Shown here in pieces: positions 25,920 through 34,213 of a stretch of DNA of 45,389 nt. Each line of letters opens with the position of its first letter. Position 1 is the first letter of the stretch. Source of the stretch: CF-118 sp035689345 (lineage in GTDB: Bacteria; Chloroflexota; Dormibacteria; Dormibacterales; Dormibacteraceae); NCBI GenBank assembly GCA_035689345.1, contig DASSLR010000098.1, forward strand, positions 1 to 45,389, read 5' to 3'. Both the position numbers and the translations under genes were made by a program. The notes under the pieces were generated by a model. The model was not told where the DNA came from. It saw only the letters and a program-made list of their open reading frames with translations, and made no database searches.

Positions 25920-26509
25920 AGCTGGGAGTGCTCGGCGGCACCTTCGACCCCGTCCATCTCGGACACGTCGCGGCGGCGGAGGCGGCCATCGAATGCGCCG
26001 ACCTCGATCAGGTCGTGTTCGTGCCCACCGGGACGCCGCCGCACCGGCCGCCCGCGATGGCGTCTGGTGAGCAGCGGTTCGAGATGTGCCGCCTGGCCAC
26101 CTCCGGGGATCCACGCTTCAGCGTCTCCGACATCGAGCTGCGACGAACAGGCCCGTCGTTCACGCTCGATACGCTGCTGGCCCTGCGAGGCGCCAACCCG
26201 CACGCGGAGCTGTTTTTGGTGCTCGGGTGGGACGCGGCTTCGCAGCTGCGGTCGTGGTACCGGCCCGACGAGGTGCTGGCGCTGGCGCCGGTGATCGTCA
26301 TCACTCGCCCCGGGCGCGCCGCGCCAGGCGTCGACGACGTGAGGACCGCGGGTCTCGACCCATCGCGGGTGATCCTGTGCCCGCGGCCCACGCCGGCCGT
26401 GTCCGGCAGCGAGCTCAGGCGGGACCTGATGGCGGGCCGGCCGGTGACCGGCCGCGTGCCTGAAGCGGTCGAGCATTACATCGCGACCCATCACATTTAC
26501 AGGGGATAA
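25916..26509 (+). CDS. nadD: Nicotinate-nucleotide adenylyltransferase
   Basis: A 197-residue NadD. The nucleotidyltransferase motif GGTFDPVHLGH is at residues 7-17 and the second ATP-binding motif appears as VSGSELRRDL near the C terminus. VFVPTGTPPHRPP and DTLLALRG are also typical. It makes nicotinic acid adenine dinucleotide from NaMN and ATP in NAD synthesis. It starts at a GTG overlapping the obgE stop (GTGA). The obgE-nadD-rsfS order is widespread. Confidence 0.97.
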   Translation: MKLGVLGGTFDPVHLGHVAAAEAAIECADLDQVVFVPTGTPPHRPPAMASGEQRFEMCRLATSGDPRFSVSDIELRRTGPSFTLDTLLALRGANPHAELFLVLGWDAASQLRSWYRPDEVLALAPVIVITRPGRAAPGVDDVRTAGLDPSRVILCPRPTPAVSGSELRRDLMAGRPVTGRVPEAVEHYIATHHIYRG

Positions 26510-26514
26510 TCGGA

Positions 26515-26886
26515 ATGGCTTTGAAGAAGGGGAAGGGTCCCACGCCGCTGCAGCTCGCGAGGCTGCTGCGCAGCGCCGCCGTCGACAAGAAAGCGTGGGA
26601 CTGCGTCGTCATCGACGTCCGCGACAAGACCTCGCTCGCCGACTATTTCGTCATCTGCGAGGGCGAGACGGACCGCCAGGTGCGCGCCATCGCTGACGCC
26701 ATGGTCGAAGCCGCGAAGGAGAAAGAGCTGAGGCCGCTCGGCGTCGACGGCTACGACGACGCCGGCTGGATCCTGCTCGACTTCGATTCCGTGCTGGCGC
26801 ACGTGTTCCTGCCCGGAGAGCGGAGCTACTACGACCTCGAGAGCCTGTGGACGACGGCCGCGAAGCGACGCAAGAAGGCCAGCTGA
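26515..26886 (+). CDS. rsfS: Ribosomal silencing factor RsfS (Iojap)
   Basis: A 123-residue RsfS/Iojap protein. Diagnostic stretches are DVRDKTSLADYFVICEG, DRQVRAIADAMVEAAKE, and the C-terminal DAGWILLDFDSVLAHVFLPG and YYDLESLW. It binds bL14 and blocks subunit joining when nutrients are scarce. The ATG follows AGGGG with suitable spacing five bases after nadD. Its stop shares one base with the next start. N- and C-terminal tails are Lys-rich. Confidence 0.96.
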   Translation: MALKKGKGPTPLQLARLLRSAAVDKKAWDCVVIDVRDKTSLADYFVICEGETDRQVRAIADAMVEAAKEKELRPLGVDGYDDAGWILLDFDSVLAHVFLPGERSYYDLESLWTTAAKRRKKAS

Positions 26887-27125
26887 TGGGTCGGAACGCG
26901 CGCAGGCGCGCCGCCGTCAAGGAAGCGCATCACGCGCACGGCACGGAACCTGACGCCGACGCCGAGAGGAAGCCGCCGGCGCGTTGCCCGCGATGTGGCT
27001 CCACGAACATCGTCATCACTCCCTCGCAGAGCTACGGAGTTCCCCGCCTCACGAACAACAGCCAGGTCGACATCATCTGCGGCAACTGCAACTGGCAGGG
27101 CGAGATGAACGCGGGAGTCTGGTAG
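26886..27125 (+). CDS. Small zinc-ribbon protein
   Basis: A 79-residue protein with a basic start (MGRNARRRAAVKEAHH) and a likely treble-clef or zinc-ribbon formed by CPRCGS and CGNCNW. The start is the ATG sharing its first base with the rsfS stop, and the two genes are probably co-transcribed. I do not recognise the family; such ribbons often bind nucleic acid or protein partners. Confidence 0.7.
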   Translation: MGRNARRRAAVKEAHHAHGTEPDADAERKPPARCPRCGSTNIVITPSQSYGVPRLTNNSQVDIICGNCNWQGEMNAGVW

Positions 27126-27170
27126 CCGGCCGGTAGCTCACATCCACGGCCGTTTGGGGATGATGGCGCC

Positions 27171-28088
27171 GTGGTCCTGACCGGCACGCGAGGCGCGTCG
27201 CTCGGCGTCCTCGCCGCAGGTGGCGGGTTGGGTGCTTTCCTCGCCGTCATCGCCCTCTTGCTCGGAACGCCGGTGCTGATCGCGGCCATCGCGCCGATGT
27301 TCCTGGTCATTCTGTACGCGGCATGGTCTCTGGCGCGCCCGGTGAGCCTGGGTGTGGAGGGGGACGAGGTCGTTTATCGCTCCGGCCGGAACGAGAAGCG
27401 TTTCCCGCGTGCGGACGTCGTCAGCTGCACGCTGGGAGGCGCTGGATGGTCCTTCTGGAACGGGCATGGCACGCGCCTGGTGGCGCTGAACGCGTGGCGC
27501 TTCGACGGCGCAGATGTGGCCGAGTTCTGCGCTCACGCCGGCATCCATTGGCACGGGCCGTCGCAGCGACCGGCCGATCGCGTGCGGCGAGACATTGGCG
27601 TCGCCAAGGTTTTCCGCGCCTTTTCAATGTTCGCGGGCGCCGGTTTTGTGATCTTGATGGCCTTGTCGGCCTGGTCGGAGGTGACGGCCCGCGGAGAGGA
27701 GATGCAGTACCGGGCGGCGCCTGTGTGCACACCGACACACGAGTCGAATTGCAGGCTGCAGACACAGGCTCGGGTGGTCAGTGTGGACACCAAGAATGGC
27801 GACGCTCTGCTCGAGCTGTCGTTGGTCCCGGGCGGCGGGGATTACTTCACCAGGCTGTCGTTCCCGGGCCCGAATGCGGGTGACCTGGTCGCGGTCGAGG
27901 TCTGGCGCGGCCGCATCTCCCGGGTGGACACGCGTGCGACCAGCGACAATCCCGCCAGCAATCCCAACCTGAGCATCAGCGGCGTCGTCGCCGGATTCGG
28001 GCTGTTCGCCCTCCTCGGATTTGGGTGCGCCTTCTGGGCGCAGAGGAGCCTCGCAACCGCAAGATCACAGTTGCGCCGGGCGCGATGA
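27171..28088 (+). CDS. Membrane protein of a two-member local family (short paralogue)
   Basis: A 305-residue protein from a GTG six bases after GATGAT. Two hydrophobic helices (about 10-60) precede a cytoplasmic domain with VEGDEVVYRSGRNEKR and FPRADVVSCTLGG, which reads like a bacterial PH-type fold. GPSQRPADRVRRD follows, then a third helix (about 150-167), an external beta-rich region with a cysteine pair (APVCTPTHESNCRL), and a final helix (about 270-290). It is clearly paralogous to the N-terminal half of the protein at 29305. Function unknown; the PH-like reading is inference. Confidence 0.75.
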   Translation: MVLTGTRGASLGVLAAGGGLGAFLAVIALLLGTPVLIAAIAPMFLVILYAAWSLARPVSLGVEGDEVVYRSGRNEKRFPRADVVSCTLGGAGWSFWNGHGTRLVALNAWRFDGADVAEFCAHAGIHWHGPSQRPADRVRRDIGVAKVFRAFSMFAGAGFVILMALSAWSEVTARGEEMQYRAAPVCTPTHESNCRLQTQARVVSVDTKNGDALLELSLVPGGGDYFTRLSFPGPNAGDLVAVEVWRGRISRVDTRATSDNPASNPNLSISGVVAGFGLFALLGFGCAFWAQRSLATARSQLRRAR

Positions 28089-28148
28089 TCCCGGAGTAGC
28101 GGCCGGCCGGCCCGCGGTATGTTTTCTTCTGACGCACCCCCGCCACAT

Positions 28149-28154
28149 GGAGGT
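28149..28154 (+). promoter_or_regulatory. Shine-Dalgarno site deciding the hydrolase start
   Basis: GGAGGT, six bases before the ATG at 28161. It marks 28161 rather than the in-frame ATG at 28119 as the true start. TATGTT at about 28118 could be the -10 element. Confidence 0.7.
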
Positions 28155-28160
28155 ATCGCC

Positions 28161-29237
28161 ATGAAGCTTCCAGCTGGAGTTCGATCCGACCTCGTTCGCA
28201 CCAGCCGCCTGGAGATGCGCTACATCGAATCAGGTCCTGAGGACGGTGTGCCGGTGGTGATGGTGCACGGCAACCTCTCCACGGGTCGCTTCTACGAGCA
28301 CCTCATGCCGGGTGCGCCGTCGCACTTGCGCCTCATCGCTCCGGACATGCGAGGTTTCGGTGACACGGAGCAGCGTCCCATCGACGCCACGCGCGGCGTG
28401 CGCGATTGGGCCGACGACACCCATTCCCTGGTCGAGAAGCTGGGCATCAAGCGCCCGGTCCACCTGGTCGGCTGGTCGACCGGGGGCGCCGCGATCGCGA
28501 ACTACGCGCAGGACCGGCCGGTGGCCTCGCTCACCTTCATCGACCCCGTGTCGCCCTACGGGTTCGGCGGCGTGCGCCTCGACGGCACGCCGTGCTTCGC
28601 GGATTGGGCCGGCTCGGGCGGTGGCACCGGCAGCCCCGAGTTCATGAAGCGCATCGCGGACAAGGACCGATCGACTGAGTCGCCGTTCTCGCCTCGCAAC
28701 GTGATGAACACGTCGTACTGGGCGCCGACGCACCACGAGCCTCCGGAGCGCGAAGACATGCTCCTCGACGAGATCCTCAAGTCGGTCACCGGTGACGACG
28801 GCTACCCCGGCGACTCGACGCCCTCTGCGAACTGGCCGGGAGTGGCGCCCGGCACGCGTGGAATCATCAACGCGCTGTCTGGCAAGTACCTGAACTGGGC
28901 GGGCATCGTGGACATCGAACCGAAGCCGCCGATACTTTGGACGCACGGCACCGCCGACATCGTCGTCGCCGACGGATCGGCCTGGGAGATGGGGACGCTG
29001 GGCAAGATGGGGGCCGTGCCCGGCTGGCCGGGCGATGAGGCGTTCCCGCCGCAGCCGATGGTCACGCAGATACGCGCCGTGCTCGAGCGCTATCGCAAGG
29101 CGGGCGGGTCGGTGCAGATCGAGATGTTCGAAGGCTCGGGCCACGGCCCGCTCTTCGATGCGGCGGAGCGATGGGGCAAGGTGTTCTTCGATTTCGTCGC
29201 CAAGGCCGAGAAGCTGAGCGGAGTCGCCGCGCGGTAA
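28161..29237 (+). CDS. Alpha/beta hydrolase
   Basis: A 358-residue alpha/beta-hydrolase-fold protein. The oxyanion motif is VMVHGNLS (about 33-40). The nucleophile elbow is VGWSTGG with Ser106. The acid is probably the Asp in HGTADIVV (about 266) and the base the His in GSGHGPLF (about 327). A large insertion between about 140 and 240 probably forms the cap. There is no signal peptide, so it is likely cytoplasmic. Epoxide hydrolase, esterase and lactonase are all possible; the substrate cannot be told from sequence. It sits between two paralogous membrane genes. Confidence 0.88.
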   Translation: MKLPAGVRSDLVRTSRLEMRYIESGPEDGVPVVMVHGNLSTGRFYEHLMPGAPSHLRLIAPDMRGFGDTEQRPIDATRGVRDWADDTHSLVEKLGIKRPVHLVGWSTGGAAIANYAQDRPVASLTFIDPVSPYGFGGVRLDGTPCFADWAGSGGGTGSPEFMKRIADKDRSTESPFSPRNVMNTSYWAPTHHEPPEREDMLLDEILKSVTGDDGYPGDSTPSANWPGVAPGTRGIINALSGKYLNWAGIVDIEPKPPILWTHGTADIVVADGSAWEMGTLGKMGAVPGWPGDEAFPPQPMVTQIRAVLERYRKAGGSVQIEMFEGSGHGPLFDAAERWGKVFFDFVAKAEKLSGVAAR

Positions 29238-29264
29238 GAGGCTCCTTCTAAACGACGTAGTAAG

Positions 29265-29280
29265 CCGGCTGAAAAGCCGG
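29265..29280. terminator. Short hairpin after the hydrolase gene
   Basis: CCGGCT and AGCCGG form a perfect 6-bp stem closed by a GAAA tetraloop, 28 bases after the hydrolase stop. No T-run follows, so terminator activity is uncertain; it could also structure the leader of the next gene. Confidence 0.4.
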
Positions 29281-29304
29281 TCCGGTAGCACATGATGGCC
29301 GCCG

Positions 29305-31194
29305 ATGGCAGTCCGGAGCACTCGCAGCATGGCCGCGTGGGTTGCCGGCGCCGGAGTTGGTTGGGGCGTCCTCATCGCCGTGTCTGCATTCTTGATCGGC
29401 ACTCCGCAACTGCTCTCGATCGACGCGCTTCTGGTCGTCGTCGCCGGCGCTTCGGCCGTCGCTCTCCTGAGGACGATGACCCTCAGCCTCGAGGGCAACG
29501 ACGTCGTCTATCGGGCTGGGAGCAAAGAGAAGCGCATACCCCGTGCCGACATCGCCGGCTGCACCCTCGCCAATGGGGTCTGGGCATTCACGGATTCTGC
29601 AGGCGCGCGGCTGCTGACGCTCAACGCGGTGAGGTTCAACGAAGCCGACGTGGCGGCCTTCTGCAACCAGGCAGGGATCAGCCTATCCGGCCCTTCTCAG
29701 CGACCAGTGGATCGGTTGCGCCGCGACGTGAGCTCGGCCAAATGGACCCGGGGCCTCGGCATCGGACTCGGGGTCGTCCTCGCGGCCGCCGTGGTCGGGA
29801 TGCTCTATGCCCAGTACTACACGCAGCAGACGCTCAAGCAGTACCTGGCGGCGCCCGTATGCGGAGAGGGTCAAACGCCCAACGCGCGCTGCAAGCTCGA
29901 GGGCACTGCCACCGTGACAAGCGTCGATCAGTACACCGGAGGCCGCACCCTCCACCTCAGGCTGGCCGGAGGTGGTGACTACCGAGCGTGGCTGGACAAT
30001 CCGACCCCGAACACGGGCGACGTCGTCGACGTCGAGGTCTGGAACGGCGACGTCAGGCTGGTCAACGGGCGCAAGACCGGAACCAATCCAACGACCGATC
30101 CGAACTTGAACCTGGGCGCGCTCCCAATCGTCCCTGGCCTGTTCGCCCTCGTGTGCCTGGGAACAGCTGCTGCGGGCCAGTATCAGCTCGTACACGCGAG
30201 GGCCGCTCTTCGTATCGCTCTCGGCCCGGAGGCCGGCATGGCCGCCCCGGTTCAGCGAGTCCGACCCGACAGCGTGCCGGCGGGTGTGGGTCTACCGCCA
30301 TGCGGCGTCCACCACCAACCCAAAGAGCAGTTCTTTGCTCACTACGATCGGAAAGAGGAAATGAGCGGCGCAGCAATCCTCGCGGTGATAGTCGCCATCC
30401 CAGTCGCGATCTTTATCGGCCTGGCGTTCGCCTTCTCCTCCATCTGGTGGGCCATCGCGGCGGTTGTGGGCGTCCTGTTTTACGGCGAGCAGCTGATCGA
30501 GCTCTGGGCCGGGAGTCGAAATGGAGGCATATATGCCGATGACCTGCATGTGGCCAAGATCGAAGCCAACTTCTTCTGGCACATGAGGCGGACCGTATAC
30601 GACCGGAAGTCGATCCTCGAGATCCGTCTGTCCAACGCGGCGATGACGGCCGTTGGCGTCGATGGCTCGACCCTGTTCCTGTCGTCTCTTATTTCGAAGG
30701 CCGACCGGCGACGATTCGCTGATTTTGTGGGTGGTCGGGTCGTCGAGGACGCACCACCTCAAGCAGACGCACTCGCGGTGCCGCCGACCAGGACTCCTGA
30801 GGGCGTGCTGCCTCTTTCCTACCGGCGGGCAGCAGGCTTGCTGCAGGCGATCGGCGGGCTGCTGCTGGGCCTGGGCGTCGTGAATGCGGCGGTCAGAATT
30901 CCCTCCACGCCGGCCGACCGCCGCACCCTCATCGTCGAGCTGCTGGTGTTGCTCATCGTTTACGGCGCCCTCTACCTCGGCGCGGGCCTACTGCTCGCCC
31001 GCGGCCTGCCCGCGTCGAGAGAGATGGCGCTGTACGGAGGCGGCGCGGCGACGGTCGGCGTGCTGGTCGCGCTGTGGCTGGTGAGCGGCAACCTTGGGGC
31101 GGTGGCGTTCTTCGCGGTGCTCTTCGTGCCGATCTTCCTGCTCGTGGCCTACTGGCTGAGGCAGCCGCTGCCCAGGCGCGACGCGATCAGATGA
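29305..31194 (+). CDS. Membrane protein of a two-member local family (long form)
   Basis: A 629-residue protein. Residues 1 to about 300 repeat the layout of the 27171 protein: two helices, a PH-like domain with LEGNDVVYRAGSKEKR, GPSQRPVDRLRRD, one helix, an external region with APVC...C and GDVVDVEVWNGDV, then another helix. The second half adds helices near 355-395, another PH-like cytoplasmic stretch (GIYADDLHVAKIEANFF to LSSLISKADRRRF), and about five C-terminal helices. It may be an old fusion or extension of the shorter gene. No family recognised. It converges on the MerR gene with an 8-base overlap. Confidence 0.75.
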   Translation: MAVRSTRSMAAWVAGAGVGWGVLIAVSAFLIGTPQLLSIDALLVVVAGASAVALLRTMTLSLEGNDVVYRAGSKEKRIPRADIAGCTLANGVWAFTDSAGARLLTLNAVRFNEADVAAFCNQAGISLSGPSQRPVDRLRRDVSSAKWTRGLGIGLGVVLAAAVVGMLYAQYYTQQTLKQYLAAPVCGEGQTPNARCKLEGTATVTSVDQYTGGRTLHLRLAGGGDYRAWLDNPTPNTGDVVDVEVWNGDVRLVNGRKTGTNPTTDPNLNLGALPIVPGLFALVCLGTAAAGQYQLVHARAALRIALGPEAGMAAPVQRVRPDSVPAGVGLPPCGVHHQPKEQFFAHYDRKEEMSGAAILAVIVAIPVAIFIGLAFAFSSIWWAIAAVVGVLFYGEQLIELWAGSRNGGIYADDLHVAKIEANFFWHMRRTVYDRKSILEIRLSNAAMTAVGVDGSTLFLSSLISKADRRRFADFVGGRVVEDAPPQADALAVPPTRTPEGVLPLSYRRAAGLLQAIGGLLLGLGVVNAAVRIPSTPADRRTLIVELLVLLIVYGALYLGAGLLLARGLPASREMALYGGGAATVGVLVALWLVSGNLGAVAFFAVLFVPIFLLVAYWLRQPLPRRDAIR

Positions 31195-31537
31195 TCTGCG
31201 CGTAACGGTCGAACACTTCCCGCAGCTCGGCGGGAGGCTCGACGCGGTGTCGCTTCATCACCTCGAACAGGCTCAGGATGTGGCGTACGCCGGCGAGCGT
31301 CACGCCCTTCTCGCGCGTCAGGTTCTGGATGACCTGCACCTTGACGATGTCTCGCTGCGAGTAGCGACGCCGGTTGGTGGCCGTGCGGTGCGGTTCGAGG
31401 AGGTTTGCGTCTTCATAGAGCATCAGCGTCCGCGGATGCGTCTCGAGAATCTCGGCCGCGACGCTGATCGTGTACAGCGGCTTGTCGAGGTCACCGAACG
31501 AGGTCTGCGACGCGCGCAACCCCAGGCGGTTGCTCAT
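31187..31537 (-). CDS. MerR/HspR-like transcriptional regulator
   Basis: A 116-residue regulator. Residues 21-63 form a MerR-type winged helix, with YTISVAAEILETHPRTLMLY, EDANLLEPHRT and NRRRYSQRDI. The C-terminal part is a helix predicted to dimerise. The wording is closest to HspR-type members that act without a bound metal or small ligand. The ATG shares one base with the tadC stop, so it is the last gene of the cpaB-tadB-tadC operon and may regulate pilus genes or chaperones. Targets are not evident. Confidence 0.85.
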   Translation of the reverse strand: MSNRLGLRASQTSFGDLDKPLYTISVAAEILETHPRTLMLYEDANLLEPHRTATNRRRYSQRDIVKVQVIQNLTREKGVTLAGVRHILSLFEVMKRHRVEPPAELREVFDRYAQII

Positions 31538-32433
31538 CAGTGGATCGACCTGAAGATCTGGATGATGGCGGGCCCGAGCAGCACGATCCACAGCACGGGG
31601 AAGATGCAGCCGACCATCGGGAACACCATGCGCGACGACGCCTGGGCCGCGCGCTCCTGCGCGGTCTGGCGCTGGCGTCGCCGCATCTCGGTCGCCTGCA
31701 CACGCAGCAGGCGCGCGATCGGCACGCCCATCTGGTCCGACTGCACGATGGACTCGACCAGGTGATGAAGGTCGGAGACACCGCTGGTCTCGGCCATGTG
31801 CTCGAGCGCCAGCATGCGCGGCCGCCCAAGCCGGATCTCTCGCAGCACCTTGCCGATCTCATCGCCGAGCGCGTTGTGAAAGCGCTCGGTGATGCTGAGC
31901 AATCCTTCGTCGAGGCTCATGCCCGACTCAACGACCAGCGTGAGCAGGTCGGTCGCCTCGGCCAGCGACCGCTGGATCTGGTGCTTGCGCGACGAGATCC
32001 TGTACTCCAGCCAGATGCTGGGCGCCATGTAGCCGATGACGGCGAGAATCGCGCCGCCCACGGGCGCGACGACCAGGGCCGGCAGCGGGACCTGGATGAT
32101 GAGCCCGAGTGTCAGGCCGACGATGGCCAGGAGGGCGCCCAGCGCGTACCGCACGGCTTGAAAGCCGGCGGGTGTCAGGCTGCCGGGATCGCCCGCGCGG
32201 CTGAGCTTCTCGCGCAGCTGGCTGGCGGCCAGCGCGGGCAGCCGGTTGGCCAGGGGTCGCATGGCCTCCTCCAGCTGCTTCAGCGCCGGCGTGCGCTCCG
32301 CCGGCCGGGCCCACGTCCCGCTGGCCGTGGCCTTGGCCGAGGCGCGGCTGGCGTCCAGCGCCACGAAGAACGCGATGACTATGACGCCGCTGATCGTCCC
32401 GGCGATGAGCGCCTCGACAAAGATCGGCGACAA
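31537..32433 (-). CDS. tadC: TadC-like type II/IV secretion inner-membrane protein
   Basis: A 298-residue T2SSF-domain protein. The GspF-like domain (about 160-285) contains SLAEATDLLTLVVESGMSLDEGL and VVESG-type helices, with membrane segments near 10-28, 95-135 and 270-292. In Tad systems TadB and TadC form the inner-membrane platform on which the motor ATPase acts. It starts at a TTG one base after the tadB stop. Its position after cpaB and tadB supports TadC. Confidence 0.92.
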   Translation of the reverse strand: MSPIFVEALIAGTISGVIVIAFFVALDASRASAKATASGTWARPAERTPALKQLEEAMRPLANRLPALAASQLREKLSRAGDPGSLTPAGFQAVRYALGALLAIVGLTLGLIIQVPLPALVVAPVGGAILAVIGYMAPSIWLEYRISSRKHQIQRSLAEATDLLTLVVESGMSLDEGLLSITERFHNALGDEIGKVLREIRLGRPRMLALEHMAETSGVSDLHHLVESIVQSDQMGVPIARLLRVQATEMRRRQRQTAQERAAQASSRMVFPMVGCIFPVLWIVLLGPAIIQIFRSIH

Positions 32434-32434
32434 C

Positions 32435-33382
32435 TCAGTTCTCCAGCTGGGTCATGCGCGTGATCAGCACGTTGCCGATGAGGATCAGGAAGCCGGCGAC
32501 CCCCAGAAGGATGTAACCGACGACCGTGCTCGTCATCGGCGCGAAGTAACCGGGCACGAACACGTAAAGGCCGAGCGCCAGCAGGATCGGCAGGCCGGTG
32601 ATGATCGTGGCGGAGGCGCGCGACTGGGCTGTCAGCACCGCCATGTCCCGCTTGGTCTGCAGGCGGTCGCGCAGCGTGTCCGAGATGTTGTCGAGCACCT
32701 CGGCCAGGTTTCCGCCGACGCGGACGTGCAGGAGGATGGCGGTGACGATGAACTCGAGGTCGGGGCTGTCGATTCGAGTCAGGAGCGAGCTGAGTGCGTC
32801 CTCGACGGACGTACCCAGAGCGATTTCTGTGGTGACCCGCTCGAACTCCGTGTTGACCGGCGGAGGTGATTTCTGCGCCACGGTCTCCAGGGCCCGATCG
32901 ATGGCGTAGCCGGTCTTCAGGGAGTTGGAGAGCAGCTGCAGCATGCCGGCCAGCTGATCGTTGAACTGGTCGCGTCGCCGGCGTTGCAGGTAGCGGATGA
33001 CCAGCGGCGGCACTATGAACCCGACCACGGCCAGCACGAGCGGTCCGACCGAGATGCCGAAGCGGAACAGCCCGAACAGCGCCCCGAGAGCGACGGCGCC
33101 GATCCGGATCAGGAGGTATTCGGCTGGGGTGATGTTGAGACCGGCCCGGCCGAGGTCTTCGGCCAGGGTCGGCTTGCCCTGCACGCGCCGGCGCTGGCTG
33201 AGCGTGTCGGCGGCGGGGCGGAGCAGCCGCTCCACCAGCTCACGCGGAGTCGCTCGCGGGGCAGCGGGAGTCGCCGGCGCCGGGGCGCGTTCCCGACGGA
33301 CCCTGTCGACGCTCCAGAAGAAGATGGCGATCGCGAGCGCCGCCGGCACTGCGATCACGAGCGCCGCCAGCTGGCTGTTCAC
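32435..33382 (-). CDS. tadB: TadB-like inner-membrane platform protein
   Basis: A 315-residue T2SSF protein beginning at a GTG. It has an N-terminal helix, helices near 90-130, the GspF domain with DQLAGMLQLLSNSLKTGYAI and a VGGNLAEVLDNISDTLRDR repeat, and two C-terminal helices. This layout is typical of TadB, the partner of TadC. It follows cpaB after 19 bases. A Pro/Ala-rich stretch (about 33-46) lies after the first helix. Confidence 0.92.
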   Translation of the reverse strand: MNSQLAALVIAVPAALAIAIFFWSVDRVRRERAPAPATPAAPRATPRELVERLLRPAADTLSQRRRVQGKPTLAEDLGRAGLNITPAEYLLIRIGAVALGALFGLFRFGISVGPLVLAVVGFIVPPLVIRYLQRRRRDQFNDQLAGMLQLLSNSLKTGYAIDRALETVAQKSPPPVNTEFERVTTEIALGTSVEDALSSLLTRIDSPDLEFIVTAILLHVRVGGNLAEVLDNISDTLRDRLQTKRDMAVLTAQSRASATIITGLPILLALGLYVFVPGYFAPMTSTVVGYILLGVAGFLILIGNVLITRMTQLEN

Positions 33383-33401
33383 GGACGCTCCAACCTCCGG
33401 G

Positions 33402-34184
33402 TTAGAAGAGTGACGGGAAGGCGGCCTGCACCTGGCGCAACGTGACGCCGGTGGCAGAGGTCACGCCGGGACAGGTGGGATCGGCGGTCTGGACGGATCC
33501 AGGCTGGTAGTCGTGATACGACTCGAGCTCGTACTTGAGCGACGCGAACGTGAGGAACCAGGTCAGGTACTCCGACTGGCAGTAGGTCACCACCACGGTG
33601 AGGCTGCTCGCGGTCGAGGTTGAAGCCTGGGCGTTCGGAGCCGCCGGCGGACCGACCCGGATGACGTGGATGTTGGTGAATACGGTCTTGGTCGCCACCT
33701 TGCCGTTGATGTCCACCGTGGCGATGACCGAGATGTAGTCGTCGGGCTGGATGTAGCCGCCGACGCCCTGCTGCTCGCTCGTCGGGAGCTGCAGCGCGAC
33801 GTAGCCGGACGGGATGGGCAGATAGGCGGACTGCGCGCCGAGGGCGGTGTCGGGCTGGGCGACCATGTTCGAAGTGATCGGCTCGCCCGACACGATCGTT
33901 ACGAGAGGGATCATGCCCTTGACCTGGTCGGTGGTATGGAAGAACAGGGTCGCCGGGAAGCCGGAGGTGGGGATGGTCTTCACCTCGAGGCCGGAGGCGT
34001 CGATCGGAATGCGAGGCGAGAGATCCCTGGTCGCCACCACGACCGATTGGGTGGCGGTGCCCTGCCCGGCGCTGGCGCTGATCGCCACCAGGACGAAGGC
34101 GACGATCACGAGCAAGGCGAGCACGATGCCGATCAGGGTGAAGGGCAGGCGAGCGGTCAGACGACCAGGGTTAAGGCGCGCCAA
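33402..34184 (-). CDS. cpaB: CpaB/RcpC-like Flp pilus assembly protein
   Basis: A 260-residue protein with a single N-terminal helix (about 14-36), then an SAF domain (VVVATRDLSPRIPIDASGL, about 48-66) and the RcpC/CpaB domain with VGGYIQPDDYISVIATVD. In Tad systems it is an external assembly factor. It starts at a TTG nine bases after TATGAT. It is first in a minus-strand operon and is divergent from the TadE-like genes. No cpaC-type secretin is present, consistent with a single-membrane envelope, though that is inference. Confidence 0.9.
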   Translation of the reverse strand: MARLNPGRLTARLPFTLIGIVLALLVIVAFVLVAISASAGQGTATQSVVVATRDLSPRIPIDASGLEVKTIPTSGFPATLFFHTTDQVKGMIPLVTIVSGEPITSNMVAQPDTALGAQSAYLPIPSGYVALQLPTSEQQGVGGYIQPDDYISVIATVDINGKVATKTVFTNIHVIRVGPPAAPNAQASTSTASSLTVVVTYCQSEYLTWFLTFASLKYELESYHDYQPGSVQTADPTCPGVTSATGVTLRQVQAAFPSLF

Positions 34185-34193
34185 GGCCGGATC

Positions 34194-34199
34194 ATCATA
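34194..34199 (-). promoter_or_regulatory. -10 element of the cpaB-tadB-tadC operon
   Basis: TATGAT on the minus strand ends nine bases before the cpaB TTG, giving an apparently leaderless transcript. The whole divergent interval to the TadE-like start is 29 bases, and CAAGAT at 34202-34207, six bases before that GTG, is a candidate plus-strand -10. Confidence 0.55.
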
Positions 34200-34213
34200 G
34201 GCAAGATATCCGC

